Shown: positions 6,316 through 14,993, counted from the stretch's first letter. The stretch: 37,906 nucleotides of DNA from Parapedobacter lycopersici_A (GCF_040395035.1 NZ_JBEBRB010000025.1:1-37906), one strand, 5' to 3'. Translations and numbers: made by a program. Notes: generated from the sequence alone by a model not told the origin.

Positions 6316-8703
6316 TTACTCCTTAGGATTCAGGATCGTTTTTCCAACTTCCGCAGTTGCTATTTTTTCCCTGGAATAATACACCGGGAAATATTCATCA
6401 TTTGCCCAGGGCGCAAACAGGTTACTGTAAAAGGGGCTTTCCGGATCGCCGGACTGCCCGGGACCGTTGGTGGCAACAGCGGCATCCCAATCACCGGTAT
6501 TGACGATCATCCGGAACGAGGCACCGGTTGCCTGCCGGTTATTTTCGCCGGTTGAACCGACGGTATACGCGTTGCCGCCTCTGGGCAGCGGACCGAGGTT
6601 CAATTGTTTTTTGGTTTCGTCGTTTACGAGATCGCCCAGCGCGTGCTGCAGGTAGGTATGCTTGAATTTTTCCTGACCATATTGCCACTTATCCATATCA
6701 CCGCCCAGGTTTGCTGTTAAGTAATCAATCCCGTTTGCAAAGGCTTCACTCAAAAACATGTTCCGGCCTTCCCGCGGATTTGGGCCAAACCGGGCATCGG
6801 GCGCAGTGAGCCAGTGGAGCAGTTTGGTCAACGGAATACCACCGATCATCTCCCGGGCGGCGGCCGGGATAAACCGTTCTGCAGCGAGGGTTTTGATCTG
6901 ATTTTCCCAGGCTACATATATGGCGGCTTCAATGGAGCCGGGTGCCAATTGGAGATCCCATCCGCGGAGCCGGCCCCGCGCCTCAGCAGCCCTGTCCGAC
7001 AACGTGAGGGAATCCAACAGCGGTACCAGCGTTCGTGCCGGTAGCGACAGGTAGTCGACCTGTAGGGCCTGCATGTCGTCCATTGTGAATTTTTGGCCGC
7101 CGCTGAGCACCTCGTTGATCCGGTCGCCACGGAACGCATCTGCCCAGGAGAATCCGATGGCATCCCAATGGTTATAATCTTCAGGCGTGACATTTTGGTT
7201 GGCCGTGGCAAAAAAGCCTTTTGTCGGATTCAGCACATGGGGTTTTTCGGTGATGGGCAGGTAGCCGTCCCACTCGTACCGGCCATCGCCGGGCACGGGA
7301 ACCAGGCCGCTGAAGTTCCGCCGGATGGGTGCAATGCCGACGGCCTGCCACCCGATATTACCGGCCCGGTCTGCCCAGACCATATTTTCGCCGGGAATGT
7401 GGCTGTAGCCGCAGGCTTCGCGGAACTCGTCCCAGTTTTTGGCTTGGTTGAACCGCAGGGAAGCCATATAAGGTGCACCACCCGGCTCGAGCCACGCGCA
7501 CCGTACGGCAAAGGCTTTATGATGTAGAGCATCCATATATACGACTGGTCCGTGCCGTGTATACAGCAGCTCCACGGTTTCGGAAGTCTGACCTTTCACG
7601 GGGATGGTCTCCGAAATTGTTTCCATGTCCACCCATTCACCCCTGTAGCGGTATTGTTTCGGATTGTCCGGGTTAATATCATACACATAGAGGTCTTCAC
7701 TATCGGTACTGAACACCGTAAGCCCCCAGGCGCCGTATTCATTATGCCCAATGGAGATACCGGGAATCTCGGGCTCGCCGCCGCCGATGACGTTCCATCC
7801 CGGTGCTACGAGGTGCGCCATGTACCGCAGGGACGGGACGGTAATTGCCCGGTGCGGATCATTGGCCATATAGGTGTTCCCGTCCGCCGTATGTGCGCCG
7901 CTGACGATCCAATTGTTGCTTCCGATGGAAAGGATGTCTTCTTCTTTTTCTTCATGCCGTTGGGCCAATGCTACTGCGTTGGAAGTACGGAAGGCGGTCT
8001 GTATGTCTTCCTGTTCGAATTTTAGCGGGGCGCGGAAGGCGTTATAAAGTTCCAGGATATCGGCAGACAACAGTTCCTTATTGATGCTGGGATCCAGGTT
8101 GATGTCGGGGTCCTTCGGGTGAAACCAGGAAAGGTCTTTCGTTGCCGCGGCACCCAGTGTGGCAACGGCACGCCCGGTTTTCAGCTCGGCTCCGATATTG
8201 CCCAGGAGGCCCTGGTGCCTCGATATAACGACTTCGGGTGTCCATTGCTCCGGAAGGATGCCCAGCACCTTGAATTCGACTGGCAGTTTTTCTGGGGTTT
8301 GCCGTATTTCTTCGATATAGGCATTTATGCCATCGGTAAACGCGGTAATGATTTCTGCACCATCGCGGTGGTAATGGTTCATTTCTTCCGTCATATCGCC
8401 ACGGAATCGGAAGAGCCGGGTGCCGATGTCCCGCTTCAACTCACGCGCACCCAAAATTTCGGCTACAGTACCGGTGGCCTGGCGCCGCCATATTTCAAAC
8501 TGGAAAAGCCGGTCTTTTGCTGCTGCATACCCCTGTGCGAAAAACAAGTCATGCTGGTTTTTCGCATAGATGTGGTTCACCCCCCACTCATCGCGTATGA
8601 TTTCAACCGGTTCACGTAATCCGGTAACGGCAAGCTGGCCGTCCGTTGTCGGGCTGCAGGCATAAAGGCATAATACAGCGAGGATATGGCTAATTAGTTT
8701 CAT
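6316..8703 (-). CDS. Penicillin acylase family lipoprotein (Ntn hydrolase)
   Basis: The 795-residue precursor begins with a lipoprotein signal (LYAC, Cys16). It then has the alpha-chain part of the penicillin/AHL acylase family, with the VEIIRDEWGVNHIYA motif near residues 33-47 and FAQGYAAAKDRLFQFE (55-70). The self-cleavage site and nucleophile are at GSNNWIVSG, with Ser262 predicted as the N-terminal residue of the beta chain; NDPHR follows at 281-285. The family cleaves amide bonds of beta-lactams, N-acyl-homoserine lactones or related acyl amides. Which substrate this one uses cannot be read from the sequence. Length matches the family (about 750-850). It appears monocistronic. Confidence 0.93.
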   Translation of the reverse strand: MKLISHILAVLCLYACSPTTDGQLAVTGLREPVEIIRDEWGVNHIYAKNQHDLFFAQGYAAAKDRLFQFEIWRRQATGTVAEILGARELKRDIGTRLFRFRGDMTEEMNHYHRDGAEIITAFTDGINAYIEEIRQTPEKLPVEFKVLGILPEQWTPEVVISRHQGLLGNIGAELKTGRAVATLGAAATKDLSWFHPKDPDINLDPSINKELLSADILELYNAFRAPLKFEQEDIQTAFRTSNAVALAQRHEEKEEDILSIGSNNWIVSGAHTADGNTYMANDPHRAITVPSLRYMAHLVAPGWNVIGGGEPEIPGISIGHNEYGAWGLTVFSTDSEDLYVYDINPDNPKQYRYRGEWVDMETISETIPVKGQTSETVELLYTRHGPVVYMDALHHKAFAVRCAWLEPGGAPYMASLRFNQAKNWDEFREACGYSHIPGENMVWADRAGNIGWQAVGIAPIRRNFSGLVPVPGDGRYEWDGYLPITEKPHVLNPTKGFFATANQNVTPEDYNHWDAIGFSWADAFRGDRINEVLSGGQKFTMDDMQALQVDYLSLPARTLVPLLDSLTLSDRAAEARGRLRGWDLQLAPGSIEAAIYVAWENQIKTLAAERFIPAAAREMIGGIPLTKLLHWLTAPDARFGPNPREGRNMFLSEAFANGIDYLTANLGGDMDKWQYGQEKFKHTYLQHALGDLVNDETKKQLNLGPLPRGGNAYTVGSTGENNRQATGASFRMIVNTGDWDAAVATNGPGQSGDPESPFYSNLFAPWANDEYFPVYYSREKIATAEVGKTILNPKE

Positions 8704-8756
8704 TTATTTAGGGATATGATTGATTACGAAGTTCTTAAAAATAATCGAAAATAAGG

Positions 8757-8784
8757 AATGCGCTACAGGAATTTGCAGCGCATT
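8757..8784 (-). terminator. Hairpin, possible weak terminator of the collagen-like/lipocalin-like operon
   Basis: Perfect 8-bp arms AATGCGCT/AGCGCATT enclose a 12-nt loop. On the minus strand the stem is followed, after CC, by a T-rich stretch (TTATTTTCGATTATTTTT). It lies about 105 nt beyond the stop of the lipocalin-like gene. The loop is long and the T-run interrupted, so the call is tentative. Confidence 0.4.
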
Positions 8785-8889
8785 ATGCCCTAAATACCGT
8801 ATGCCGCCCCGGCAAGTAACTTACGGTGTAATCACGAAATATATCCGTTTTACCTGAAACGAAACGCTGCCAGTGATGGCTGCTGCAGG

Positions 8890-9405
8890 CTAACGGGCCA
8901 ACCGGAATACGATATCTCCATCCACCCGGTACATCTGCCGGAGCTCGGCCTCGGACTGTCCGGTGTAGAACGCCATCATCCGGTAGTAATCATCCTGCCG
9001 ACTGGTGAGTTTCATGGTTGCAACATCGGATAGGTCAACATAAAGCACACCGGGATAATTGGCTACGGTCAGCTTATCGCCACTAAGGGTATAAGCGCCG
9101 AAGTCGAAGATTTCGGTCTGGCCTTCAAGCACGCCCAGCCGGTCTTCGCTTTGAAAAAAGAAGATTTTATCTTCCCAAAAAGCGCCTAGGGGCGCCTCCG
9201 TTTCGGGAAGACCGGACACGTTGACAAAGAGCTTTCCCTCGACATGGGTGACCTTCCATTTCCCGTGCAGTGTATCGTTGCCAAGGCGTTCAGTTTGCGG
9301 GTCGTCTTTTCCGCAGGCGTTGAAAAACAGCACCAAGGTTAAAAGTGCGAATGTGATTTGCTTCGGTATACCTGTAAACTTGGGCTTATCATTTGGTATA
9401 TGCAT
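8890..9405 (-). CDS. Lipocalin-like lipoprotein
   Basis: The 171-residue protein has an extended N-terminus, then a hydrophobic segment ending in the lipobox-like FNAC (Cys31), followed by GKDDP, as in many Bacteroidota lipoproteins. The mature part begins HGKWKVTHVEG and continues with alternating short strands, the pattern of lipocalin-like (Lipocalin_4/5-type) lipoproteins. The assignment rests on this start motif and on size. It follows the collagen-like gene with only 12 nt between them, so they are almost certainly co-transcribed. The ligand is unknown. Confidence 0.75.
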   Translation of the reverse strand: MHIPNDKPKFTGIPKQITFALLTLVLFFNACGKDDPQTERLGNDTLHGKWKVTHVEGKLFVNVSGLPETEAPLGAFWEDKIFFFQSEDRLGVLEGQTEIFDFGAYTLSGDKLTVANYPGVLYVDLSDVATMKLTSRQDDYYRMMAFYTGQSEAELRQMYRVDGDIVFRLAR

Positions 9406-9417
9406 GATTCAAGGCTT

Positions 9418-10212
9418 TTATTGGTCTGCTAATTTAAAATAGGCTGCTGTCTGCGCGAGATCGTTGAGATTCACGCCATTGGATTGGGCATTTGCCACAA
9501 GCCCCTTGGGGATGATAATGTATTTAAATTGCAGTGAGTAGTTCAATTTAACCGTGTTGGAGTTGTCATGGGTAAATCGGGTCAGGCGAAGGGCATATGG
9601 TTGTGTATAGAAATTGATGGTGCTTACTTTACCGCCGGCAGCCGAAAGATATGGCAAGTTAAAACTGGGACTGCTGCCAAAACGCATGTATACCATAACA
9701 ACCGAATTTGCAAGCCTGGCTGGTGTAAACTCGCGTGCGGGAATTGCGCCAATGCTGTATTGGGAATTATCAATTACGGTGTCTTTTACAATATTCAACA
9801 AGCCAGATGGGTAAGGCGGTATTGGAACTGTATACGAAATGCTATTCCAGCTAGAGGAAAACACGTTGGCATTGCCATCTTTGCCGGCAGGGCCTTCGGC
9901 TCCGGCTGGGCCGGCAGGGCCGCGGGGACCAGCCGGACCCTGAGCACCGTCTTGGCCGTCTTCTCCATCGGCACCGGCGGGGCCACGGGGACCAACAGGT
10001 CCGGCGGGACCCCGGGCACCATCTTTACCATTCACACCGTTTTTGCCGTTGACGCCATCTTTACCATTAATACCATTTTTGCCATCAACACCATTAATGC
10101 CATCTATCCCATCCAACCCGTCTATCCCGTCGTCAGGACTGCAGGCAGTGAGTGTAAAAGCAGCGATAAAAACAAGTAAAATAGTCCGAAAAAGGGTGTT
10201 TGTTGTTTTCAT
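9418..10212 (-). CDS. Collagen-like lipoprotein with 29 G-X-Y triplets
   Basis: The 264-residue protein has a lipobox LTAC (Cys24) and then an uninterrupted run of 29 Gly-X-Y triplets (Gly29 to about residue 115). A C-terminal domain of about 150 residues is not a known family and looks beta-rich. The triplet run has two parts: residues 29-67 are of GIDG/GKNG/GKDG type, with Asp, Asn and Lys and no Pro; residues 68-112 are of GPA/GPR/GAE type. Bacterial G-X-Y proteins form trimeric triple helices without hydroxyproline, so a trimeric outer-membrane stalk is expected. The DNA carries imperfect tandem repeats, including two 36-bp units (10018-10053 and 10054-10089). It is the first gene of an operon with the lipocalin-like gene. 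Confidence 0.9.
   Translation of the reverse strand: MKTTNTLFRTILLVFIAAFTLTACSPDDGIDGLDGIDGINGVDGKNGINGKDGVNGKNGVNGKDGARGPAGPVGPRGPAGADGEDGQDGAQGPAGPRGPAGPAGAEGPAGKDGNANVFSSSWNSISYTVPIPPYPSGLLNIVKDTVIDNSQYSIGAIPAREFTPARLANSVVMVYMRFGSSPSFNLPYLSAAGGKVSTINFYTQPYALRLTRFTHDNSNTVKLNYSLQFKYIIIPKGLVANAQSNGVNLNDLAQTAAYFKLADQ
10018..10089 (-). repeat. Tandem 36-bp repeat inside the collagen-like gene
   Basis: Two adjacent 36-bp units (10018-10053 and 10054-10089) match at about 29 of 36 positions. Each encodes four G-X-Y triplets of the GKNG.NGKDG type. Such repeats can expand or contract by slippage in steps that keep the reading frame. Confidence 0.8.
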
Positions 10213-10293
10213 AATAAGTTTTCATTGTAGATATTAGCCTGAACCAATCAATTTTCAGTATTCAGGTAGCGGGCAAAACAAGGAAATAGCCAT

Positions 10294-10334
10294 AAAAAAA
10301 AATAGCATAAAATCGCCAAATGATTTTATGCTAT
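10294..10334 (-). terminator. Intrinsic terminator of the AraC gene at 10360-11262
   Basis: A perfect 13-bp stem (10302-10314 with 10322-10334) with a 7-nt loop is followed on the minus strand by nine T residues. It begins 26 nt after the AraC stop codon. This is the clearest terminator in the window. Confidence 0.92.
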
Positions 10335-10359
10335 GGATTGCCAGGTTTTAGTAGATTAA

Positions 10360-11262
10360 TCAGCCGTTTCGTTGAATATAATGCAATATCTGATATAATG
10401 AGGCATCACGGTATCGCCGCATTTGCTCGGCATCGGTTGCAAAACCTTCTTCCATGGCCTTTTTCAGCGGGTCAAACAGCGCTTCCCACTGCCTCCTGTC
10501 TTTTGGAACCGCGCCTGTAAACTGCTTAAATTCCCGGATAAAGTGGTTCTGATCAAAATAATCAAATTGGTGGATGATGTCAGTCCAGCCGGCACCTGGG
10601 TTTTCGCCCAAAAATTGCTGCACGGCCGTAAACCGGGCAACCCGGCCGAATATTTTGGGGGTAACACCGATCATTTCCGCAAAATAACGGGTAAGCCCGG
10701 AGTGAGACATGCCCACGGTTTTGCAGAGCTCCCTGATCTGTATATTTCCCCTGTTTTCAGTGATCTCCCTACAAGCCCTGATAATCCGTTCGTCAGTAGG
10801 TCTCCTCATTTTCTGCAGTTCTTTGAGGAGAAATTTTTCAATAACCCGCATACAATAGTCTTCATCATACAAATGGGATGTAAGTTCGGGCATGAAGTCT
10901 TTCAGGTCTGGAAACAGTTGCGTGGCATCCGAGGTTACGTTATACAACGCCGATTGCTCGAGACCAAAAACGGAATAAGCCCCCCATGGAAAAAAATCGA
11001 CATTAATGATGCGGATATTTTCGCCGGGCGTATAGCATACGGGTACGGAATGCTGTCCAGCAAAAGCAATTCGGAAGTCAACGGTGTTGCCGGTGAAGTA
11101 ATCGGTTACCGACGCGTCCGTATTGAGAAACAGGGTAAGTGACGTGGCATTGTCTGGTAGAAACTTGGTTTTTGAGAGTTCTTCCGCCGATAGTTCGGCA
11201 TAGGCAAACATTAAAACATATGGTTTCAGCGACGAATCGGAATCATAAAACTTAACCTGCAT
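10360..11262 (-). CDS. AraC-family transcriptional regulator
   Basis: The 300-residue protein has an N-terminal sensing domain (about 1-140) of the type seen in Bacteroidota AraC regulators with a cupin-like fold. The C-terminal double helix-turn-helix spans about residues 158-258. The first HTH lies around IRELCKTVGMSHSGLTRYF and the second around FDYFDQNHFIREFKQFTG, the AraC signature. A C-terminal extension of about 40 residues follows. The gene is divergent from the lipoprotein gene at 11431, and inverted repeats lie between them (11299-11329 and 11360-11380). Autoregulation or control of the divergent operon is plausible. Effector unknown. Confidence 0.9.
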   Translation of the reverse strand: MQVKFYDSDSSLKPYVLMFAYAELSAEELSKTKFLPDNATSLTLFLNTDASVTDYFTGNTVDFRIAFAGQHSVPVCYTPGENIRIINVDFFPWGAYSVFGLEQSALYNVTSDATQLFPDLKDFMPELTSHLYDEDYCMRVIEKFLLKELQKMRRPTDERIIRACREITENRGNIQIRELCKTVGMSHSGLTRYFAEMIGVTPKIFGRVARFTAVQQFLGENPGAGWTDIIHQFDYFDQNHFIREFKQFTGAVPKDRRQWEALFDPLKKAMEEGFATDAEQMRRYRDASLYQILHYIQRNG

Positions 11263-11298
11263 ACGATTAGTTGATATTTACAAATGATAAAATGATAC

Positions 11299-11329
11299 GA
11301 TTACCATCGCTTTTCAACGTATGGTAATC
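11299..11329. promoter_or_regulatory. Inverted repeat upstream of the AraC gene, candidate operator
   Basis: GATTACCAT (11299-11307) and ATGGTAATC (11321-11329) form perfect 9-bp arms around a 13-nt spacer. The repeat lies 37 bp upstream of the AraC start in a divergent intergenic region. No T-run follows on either strand, which argues for a protein-binding site rather than a terminator. Confidence 0.5.
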
Positions 11330-11430
11330 CATTATTAAGGGCAAAAAATCATCGTGGTGCCGTAAAAAAATACCGGCAATATCTAAAAAAATGACTGCAT
11401 TTAATATCTTTAGCTGGTAATTTTACGGAC

Positions 11431-11865
11431 ATGATAAAAAAGATTGCATTATTAGGATTATGTATCCTAGCGTTTGCAGCTTGTGGTAATCGGCAGACTT
11501 CAGCAGACGCTACGCAAAACAGCGTAACAGAACCGCAAGCAGTTGGCGGCGAAAAGGACGAACACGGTTGCCTGCCGTCGACCGGATCTACCTGGAGCGA
11601 GCTGAGACAGGATTGTATCCAGGTATTCGATGTGGGTGTACGGTTAAACCCTGTCAATAGTCAGGAAGGAGAAGCCGTTTTCAGTGCCTTTGCAGTTTTC
11701 AATGATGACCGGTCCAAGCTGGAGCTTTTCCTTCCGGAAGATGGGGAAAAACCAATCCTGACCAGATCCGGGGATGTTAGTTACCAAAACGGAGCATACC
11801 GGTTTGACACGAAGGATTCGAGTCTGTACATTAATGGCAGCAAACAATTCAGCATAGCGGAATAA
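11431..11865 (+). CDS. Small lipoprotein with a conserved cysteine motif
   Basis: The 144-residue lipoprotein has a signal peptide ending in FAAC (Cys18). After a low-complexity linker comes the segment GCLPSTGSTWSELRQDC, followed by IQVFDVGVRL. Here two cysteines flank a TWSEL motif seen in other Bacteroidota lipoproteins of unknown function. The remaining part looks like short beta strands ending in a SLYINGSKQF hairpin. It is followed after 12 nt by a propeller-like protein, so the two probably form an operon. It is divergent from an AraC regulator. No function is known to me. Confidence 0.82.
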   Translation: MIKKIALLGLCILAFAACGNRQTSADATQNSVTEPQAVGGEKDEHGCLPSTGSTWSELRQDCIQVFDVGVRLNPVNSQEGEAVFSAFAVFNDDRSKLELFLPEDGEKPILTRSGDVSYQNGAYRFDTKDSSLYINGSKQFSIAE

Positions 11866-11877
11866 ACAGCGTTGGGC

Positions 11878-12711
11878 ATGACTGATTTTGTATTGAAGGT
11901 AGTGGCGACCGTTGTAGGTGTGGGAGCTGCTTCGGGGTTGTTTTTTCGTGATGATTCGGTATACCTGATTTCCGACAATAGCAATTACCTGTACCGTTAT
12001 TCGTTATCGGCCGATGCACTCGACAAGGTATTGCTTATAGCCGACAGCCTCCATGAACAGCTTCCCAAAAAGCTGAAGCGGGATTTTGAGGCGATCGCAG
12101 CCGACGGAGACCGGTTTTATATTTATGGATCGGGGTCTAGTGACAATGGGAAACGGAACCTGAGGATTACGCTTGACATGGAAAGCCGGCAAACCGACGC
12201 CGTCGAAGCTATGACGGATAGCTATGCCCGGCTAAGGGAGCTCGCCGGCCTGAGGAAAGACGACTTTAACCTGGAGGGCGCCATCCATCGTGACGGGAAC
12301 GTTTATCTATTTAACCGGGGGAATGGCCCTAACCAGATGAACAGCATCTTTAAGCTGGACGCTGCAAACCGGGACACGACGTTTCTGCCAGTTGAATTAC
12401 CGGAACTGGGTGGTGTACGTACTGCCCTTACCGATGCGGTTATGGTGGGTGGTGACACGGTATACTTTCTCGCTGCCGCTGAAGACACGGAGTCGGCGTA
12501 CCACGACGGCGCCGTAAACGGGACGCTGCTGGGTACGTTGTCACTGCCCGACTTTACCCTCGGGGATTACATCCTGATTTCGGATTCACATAAATTTGAG
12601 GGAATAACGTTTGTTGAAGCAGATACAAAACACCTGACGTTTTTCCTTTGCGAGGACCCCGATAACGGCGAACAGGCGACTGCCCTATACCGCCTGACGT
12701 TGAACCGTTAA
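11878..12711 (+). CDS. Beta-propeller-like protein of unknown function (DUF6929-like)
   Basis: The 277-residue product contains repeated strand motifs typical of propeller proteins, such as DDSVYLISDNSNYLYRYS, GDRFYIYGSGSS, DGNVYLFNRGNG and GDTVYFLAAAED. The DFEAIAADGDR and DFNLEGAI segments recall the family annotated DUF6929, but I cannot confirm this. The N-terminus is weakly hydrophobic with no clear signal peptide. An upstream in-frame TTG (11872) exists; ATG 11878 is preferred. It is the second gene of an operon with the small lipoprotein. Function unknown; possibly ligand binding in the envelope. Confidence 0.78.
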   Translation: MTDFVLKVVATVVGVGAASGLFFRDDSVYLISDNSNYLYRYSLSADALDKVLLIADSLHEQLPKKLKRDFEAIAADGDRFYIYGSGSSDNGKRNLRITLDMESRQTDAVEAMTDSYARLRELAGLRKDDFNLEGAIHRDGNVYLFNRGNGPNQMNSIFKLDAANRDTTFLPVELPELGGVRTALTDAVMVGGDTVYFLAAAEDTESAYHDGAVNGTLLGTLSLPDFTLGDYILISDSHKFEGITFVEADTKHLTFFLCEDPDNGEQATALYRLTLNR

Positions 12712-12906
12712 CCGGACGTCGTCTCTTACTAGCTGTGTCCGGCGCGGTAGGTTCCGTTTTCGGCAACAACGACCAGGCCGGCATCCGATGCTGAACCGCT
12801 TAGTGGTTGCACAGTTCGAAAAAAACAGTTCCCGGGGAACGGTTCTTCGATAAATCCTGTTATTTTTGAAAGGCGGATCATAGCGCCTGTCAGCAAGAAT
12901 GGAACA

Positions 12907-13482
12907 ATGAATCCGATAAACATTTTATTCTTTGTACTGGCTTCCTTCATGGGCATGGAGGACGCCAGGATTGTAAGCAGGAAAGTTTCGGTGACGTTTA
13001 ATCCTGCCACTAAAACCATTGAAATAGCACAGGAAGATCTTTTTTCCATCATCGTAATGCCGGAAGATAGCGTTGCGGTAGTAAATGAGCTGCAGCGGAT
13101 CCTCGTCATTGCACAGCATGGCGAAAAGGCCGGGGAAAATGGTTTTACCATAGAAAAGGTTTCGCTACACAGCAGTAATCTACTGCTGAATGCCGATATA
13201 CAAGTAAGTTACACCGACCCGGAATCGCTGGAAAAGGCCGGTATTGGTTTCGATGCGGCAACTGGGTTCTCGATGATAAATATCCCGGATTGGAATATTC
13301 GGTCTTCGACTGCTGTTTTGGAGGGAAATTACTGGACGTGGCCGCCGGACAAGCCCGTTACTTTTGTCATGGAGGCTTTTGAACACCTTCCAGAGGGGTA
13401 TGCGGAATATAGACGGAGTATATTACCTTTCTGGGATCGCCTGCAAACAACTGGTTATTCATCCCCTAAAAAAGAGAATTAA
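12907..13482 (+). CDS. Protein of unknown function with N-terminal hydrophobic segment
   Basis: The 191-residue product begins with a short hydrophobic stretch (NILFFVLASFMG) that could be a signal peptide. The rest is an acidic mixed alpha/beta protein with no domain I know. It resembles small Bacteroidota proteins that occur next to DUF1304 genes, but I cannot name a family. Its stop codon overlaps the ATG of the next gene by 1 nt (TAATG), so the two are translationally coupled. About 195 bp separate it from the preceding gene; a 6-bp inverted repeat there (12712-12742) has no T-run. Confidence 0.75.
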   Translation: MNPINILFFVLASFMGMEDARIVSRKVSVTFNPATKTIEIAQEDLFSIIVMPEDSVAVVNELQRILVIAQHGEKAGENGFTIEKVSLHSSNLLLNADIQVSYTDPESLEKAGIGFDAATGFSMINIPDWNIRSSTAVLEGNYWTWPPDKPVTFVMEAFEHLPEGYAEYRRSILPFWDRLQTTGYSSPKKEN

Positions 13483-13856
13483 TGGAAGGTACAATTGGAA
13501 TAATCGCAAAAATTACGATCGGCGTAGTGGCATTGGAACATCTATACATTTTATGGATAGAAATGTTTGCTTGGGAAACGAAAGGAAAGAAAACGTTTAC
13601 TTCGCTACCTGGTCATCTATTTGCGGAAACGAAAAACCTGGCCGCTAACCAAGGGCTTTACAATGGCTTTTTGGCAGCCGGCCTGATTTGGTCTTTGCTG
13701 ATTGAGGACGCTCACTGGCAGCAGCATGTCGCGTTATTCTTCTTGGGCTGTGTGATTATAGCCGCCATTTACGGTGCGTTGACCGCAGCTAAAAGTATTT
13801 TTTTTAAACAGGGCCTCCCCGCTTTGATTGCATTTGTTTTTACGGTGATTGCCTAA
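13482..13856 (+). CDS. DUF1304-family membrane protein
   Basis: The 124-residue protein has four predicted membrane helices and the family features ALEHLYILWIEMF near the start and NQGLYNGFLAAGL in the middle. Family function is not established. The start codon overlaps the stop of the upstream gene by 1 nt, so the two are co-translated. A 159-bp gap separates it from the AraC gene at 14016. Confidence 0.9.
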   Translation: MEGTIGIIAKITIGVVALEHLYILWIEMFAWETKGKKTFTSLPGHLFAETKNLAANQGLYNGFLAAGLIWSLLIEDAHWQQHVALFFLGCVIIAAIYGALTAAKSIFFKQGLPALIAFVFTVIA

Positions 13857-13956
13857 CCAGCACGCAAACCAAAATCCCACAAGCTACTGGTGGCCCGTCG
13901 TCATCAATAACAGTCAAATACAGGCTACTCCATGTATCCCATTCAACATTTTTATT

Positions 13957-13964
13957 TAGGTTTG
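13957..13964 (+). promoter_or_regulatory. Candidate -7 box upstream of the AraC gene at 14016
   Basis: TAGGTTTG matches the Bacteroidota TAnnTTTG box and lies 51 bp before the ATG at 14016. No clear TTTG is found at the expected upstream distance, so support is partial. Confidence 0.4.
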
Positions 13965-14015
13965 GCTTCATGAATGGGCATTGTTATTTATCAACATCAA
14001 GCGACCGTTAGGTAA

Positions 14016-14861
14016 ATGGTTATCGACTACAAAAAAATTGATCTATTTGGGAAATCGTTCATTCAAAAAGTAGTGGTTAAGCCGCCTTTTGAATTTGCCT
14101 TTCCCGTTGCGCAACAGGCCTGTCTTTTATATGTGCTAAAAGGTGAGGCACAATATGAGGCTGAGAACCAGATTGATGTCCCCACCAATTATTCATTGCT
14201 GCTCAACTGCATAAACCCAGGGAAGCAACTACATGAGTCAAATGCAAATAGCGGTAGTGAAATTGTAATTGTTACTTTCCATCCGGATATACTAAAGAAA
14301 GTTTACGAACGAGAACTCCCATTGATATTTCATCCGAGTAATAAGGTAACCAACCAGTCAGTCGGAAAAATAAATAATGACTTTTTGATTCAAAAATATA
14401 TTGAAGGTCTCCTTTTCTATTTTGAGAACCCGTCGTTGGCAAATGATGAAATCCTGATATTAAAACTGAAGGAAATCGTACTTTTATTATCCCAAACGCG
14501 AGATGCGGCGACCATACAAGTTATATTATCCCAGCTTTTTTCACCAACGATATATACGTTCAAACAAATTATCGAGGCCAGTTTATTTTTGCAGATTGGC
14601 GTAGAAGAACTGGCACAAAAAGTCAATTTAAGTGTTTCGTCATTCAAGAGGGAATTCAGGAAATTATACAATGATACGCCAGCAAATTACATAAAGACCA
14701 AAAGGCTGGAAAAAGCAGCCGAGCTACTTTCAATTTCTAATGCGCGTGTTACGGACATTGCTTTTGACTGTGGATTTAATGACCCTGCTAATTTCACAAA
14801 AAGTTTTCATGACAAATATGGCGCTACACCTACCAATTACCGCATAAAACTAAAGAAGTAA
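14016..14861 (+). CDS. AraC-family transcriptional regulator
   Basis: The 281-residue protein has a cupin-like N-terminal domain (about 1-150, with the LYVLKGEAQYE segment). Its C-terminal HTH domain (about 180-280) contains VEELAQKVNLSVSSFKREF, ARVTDIAFDCGFNDPANFTKSF and GATPTNYR, the classic AraC signature. It is A+T-rich relative to its neighbours. The next gene on the same strand, a membrane protein 132 bp downstream, is a plausible target. Effector unknown. Confidence 0.92.
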   Translation: MVIDYKKIDLFGKSFIQKVVVKPPFEFAFPVAQQACLLYVLKGEAQYEAENQIDVPTNYSLLLNCINPGKQLHESNANSGSEIVIVTFHPDILKKVYERELPLIFHPSNKVTNQSVGKINNDFLIQKYIEGLLFYFENPSLANDEILILKLKEIVLLLSQTRDAATIQVILSQLFSPTIYTFKQIIEASLFLQIGVEELAQKVNLSVSSFKREFRKLYNDTPANYIKTKRLEKAAELLSISNARVTDIAFDCGFNDPANFTKSFHDKYGATPTNYRIKLKK

Positions 14862-14993
14862 GCATCAACTTAGATTCAGCATCTTTTTGAACCATATTAC
14901 CAAGTAATTGACCTAATAAGCAAAATCAGTCTGTTTGTGGTGTTGCAATTTTGTGTTGTCAATAATGACGATCAAATTTAAAACTAAAACACC

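Noticed and set aside
9568..10179. 203-codon open frame on the plus strand
   Set aside because: It is antisense to the collagen-like gene; its low-complexity sequence mirrors the G-X-Y repeats.
10423..11142. 239-codon open frame on the plus strand
   Set aside because: It is antisense to the AraC gene, which has clear domain support.
12712..12742. CCGGAC/GTCCGG inverted repeat after the propeller-like gene
   Set aside because: Only 6-bp arms with a 19-nt loop and no T-run; could easily occur by chance in this composition.
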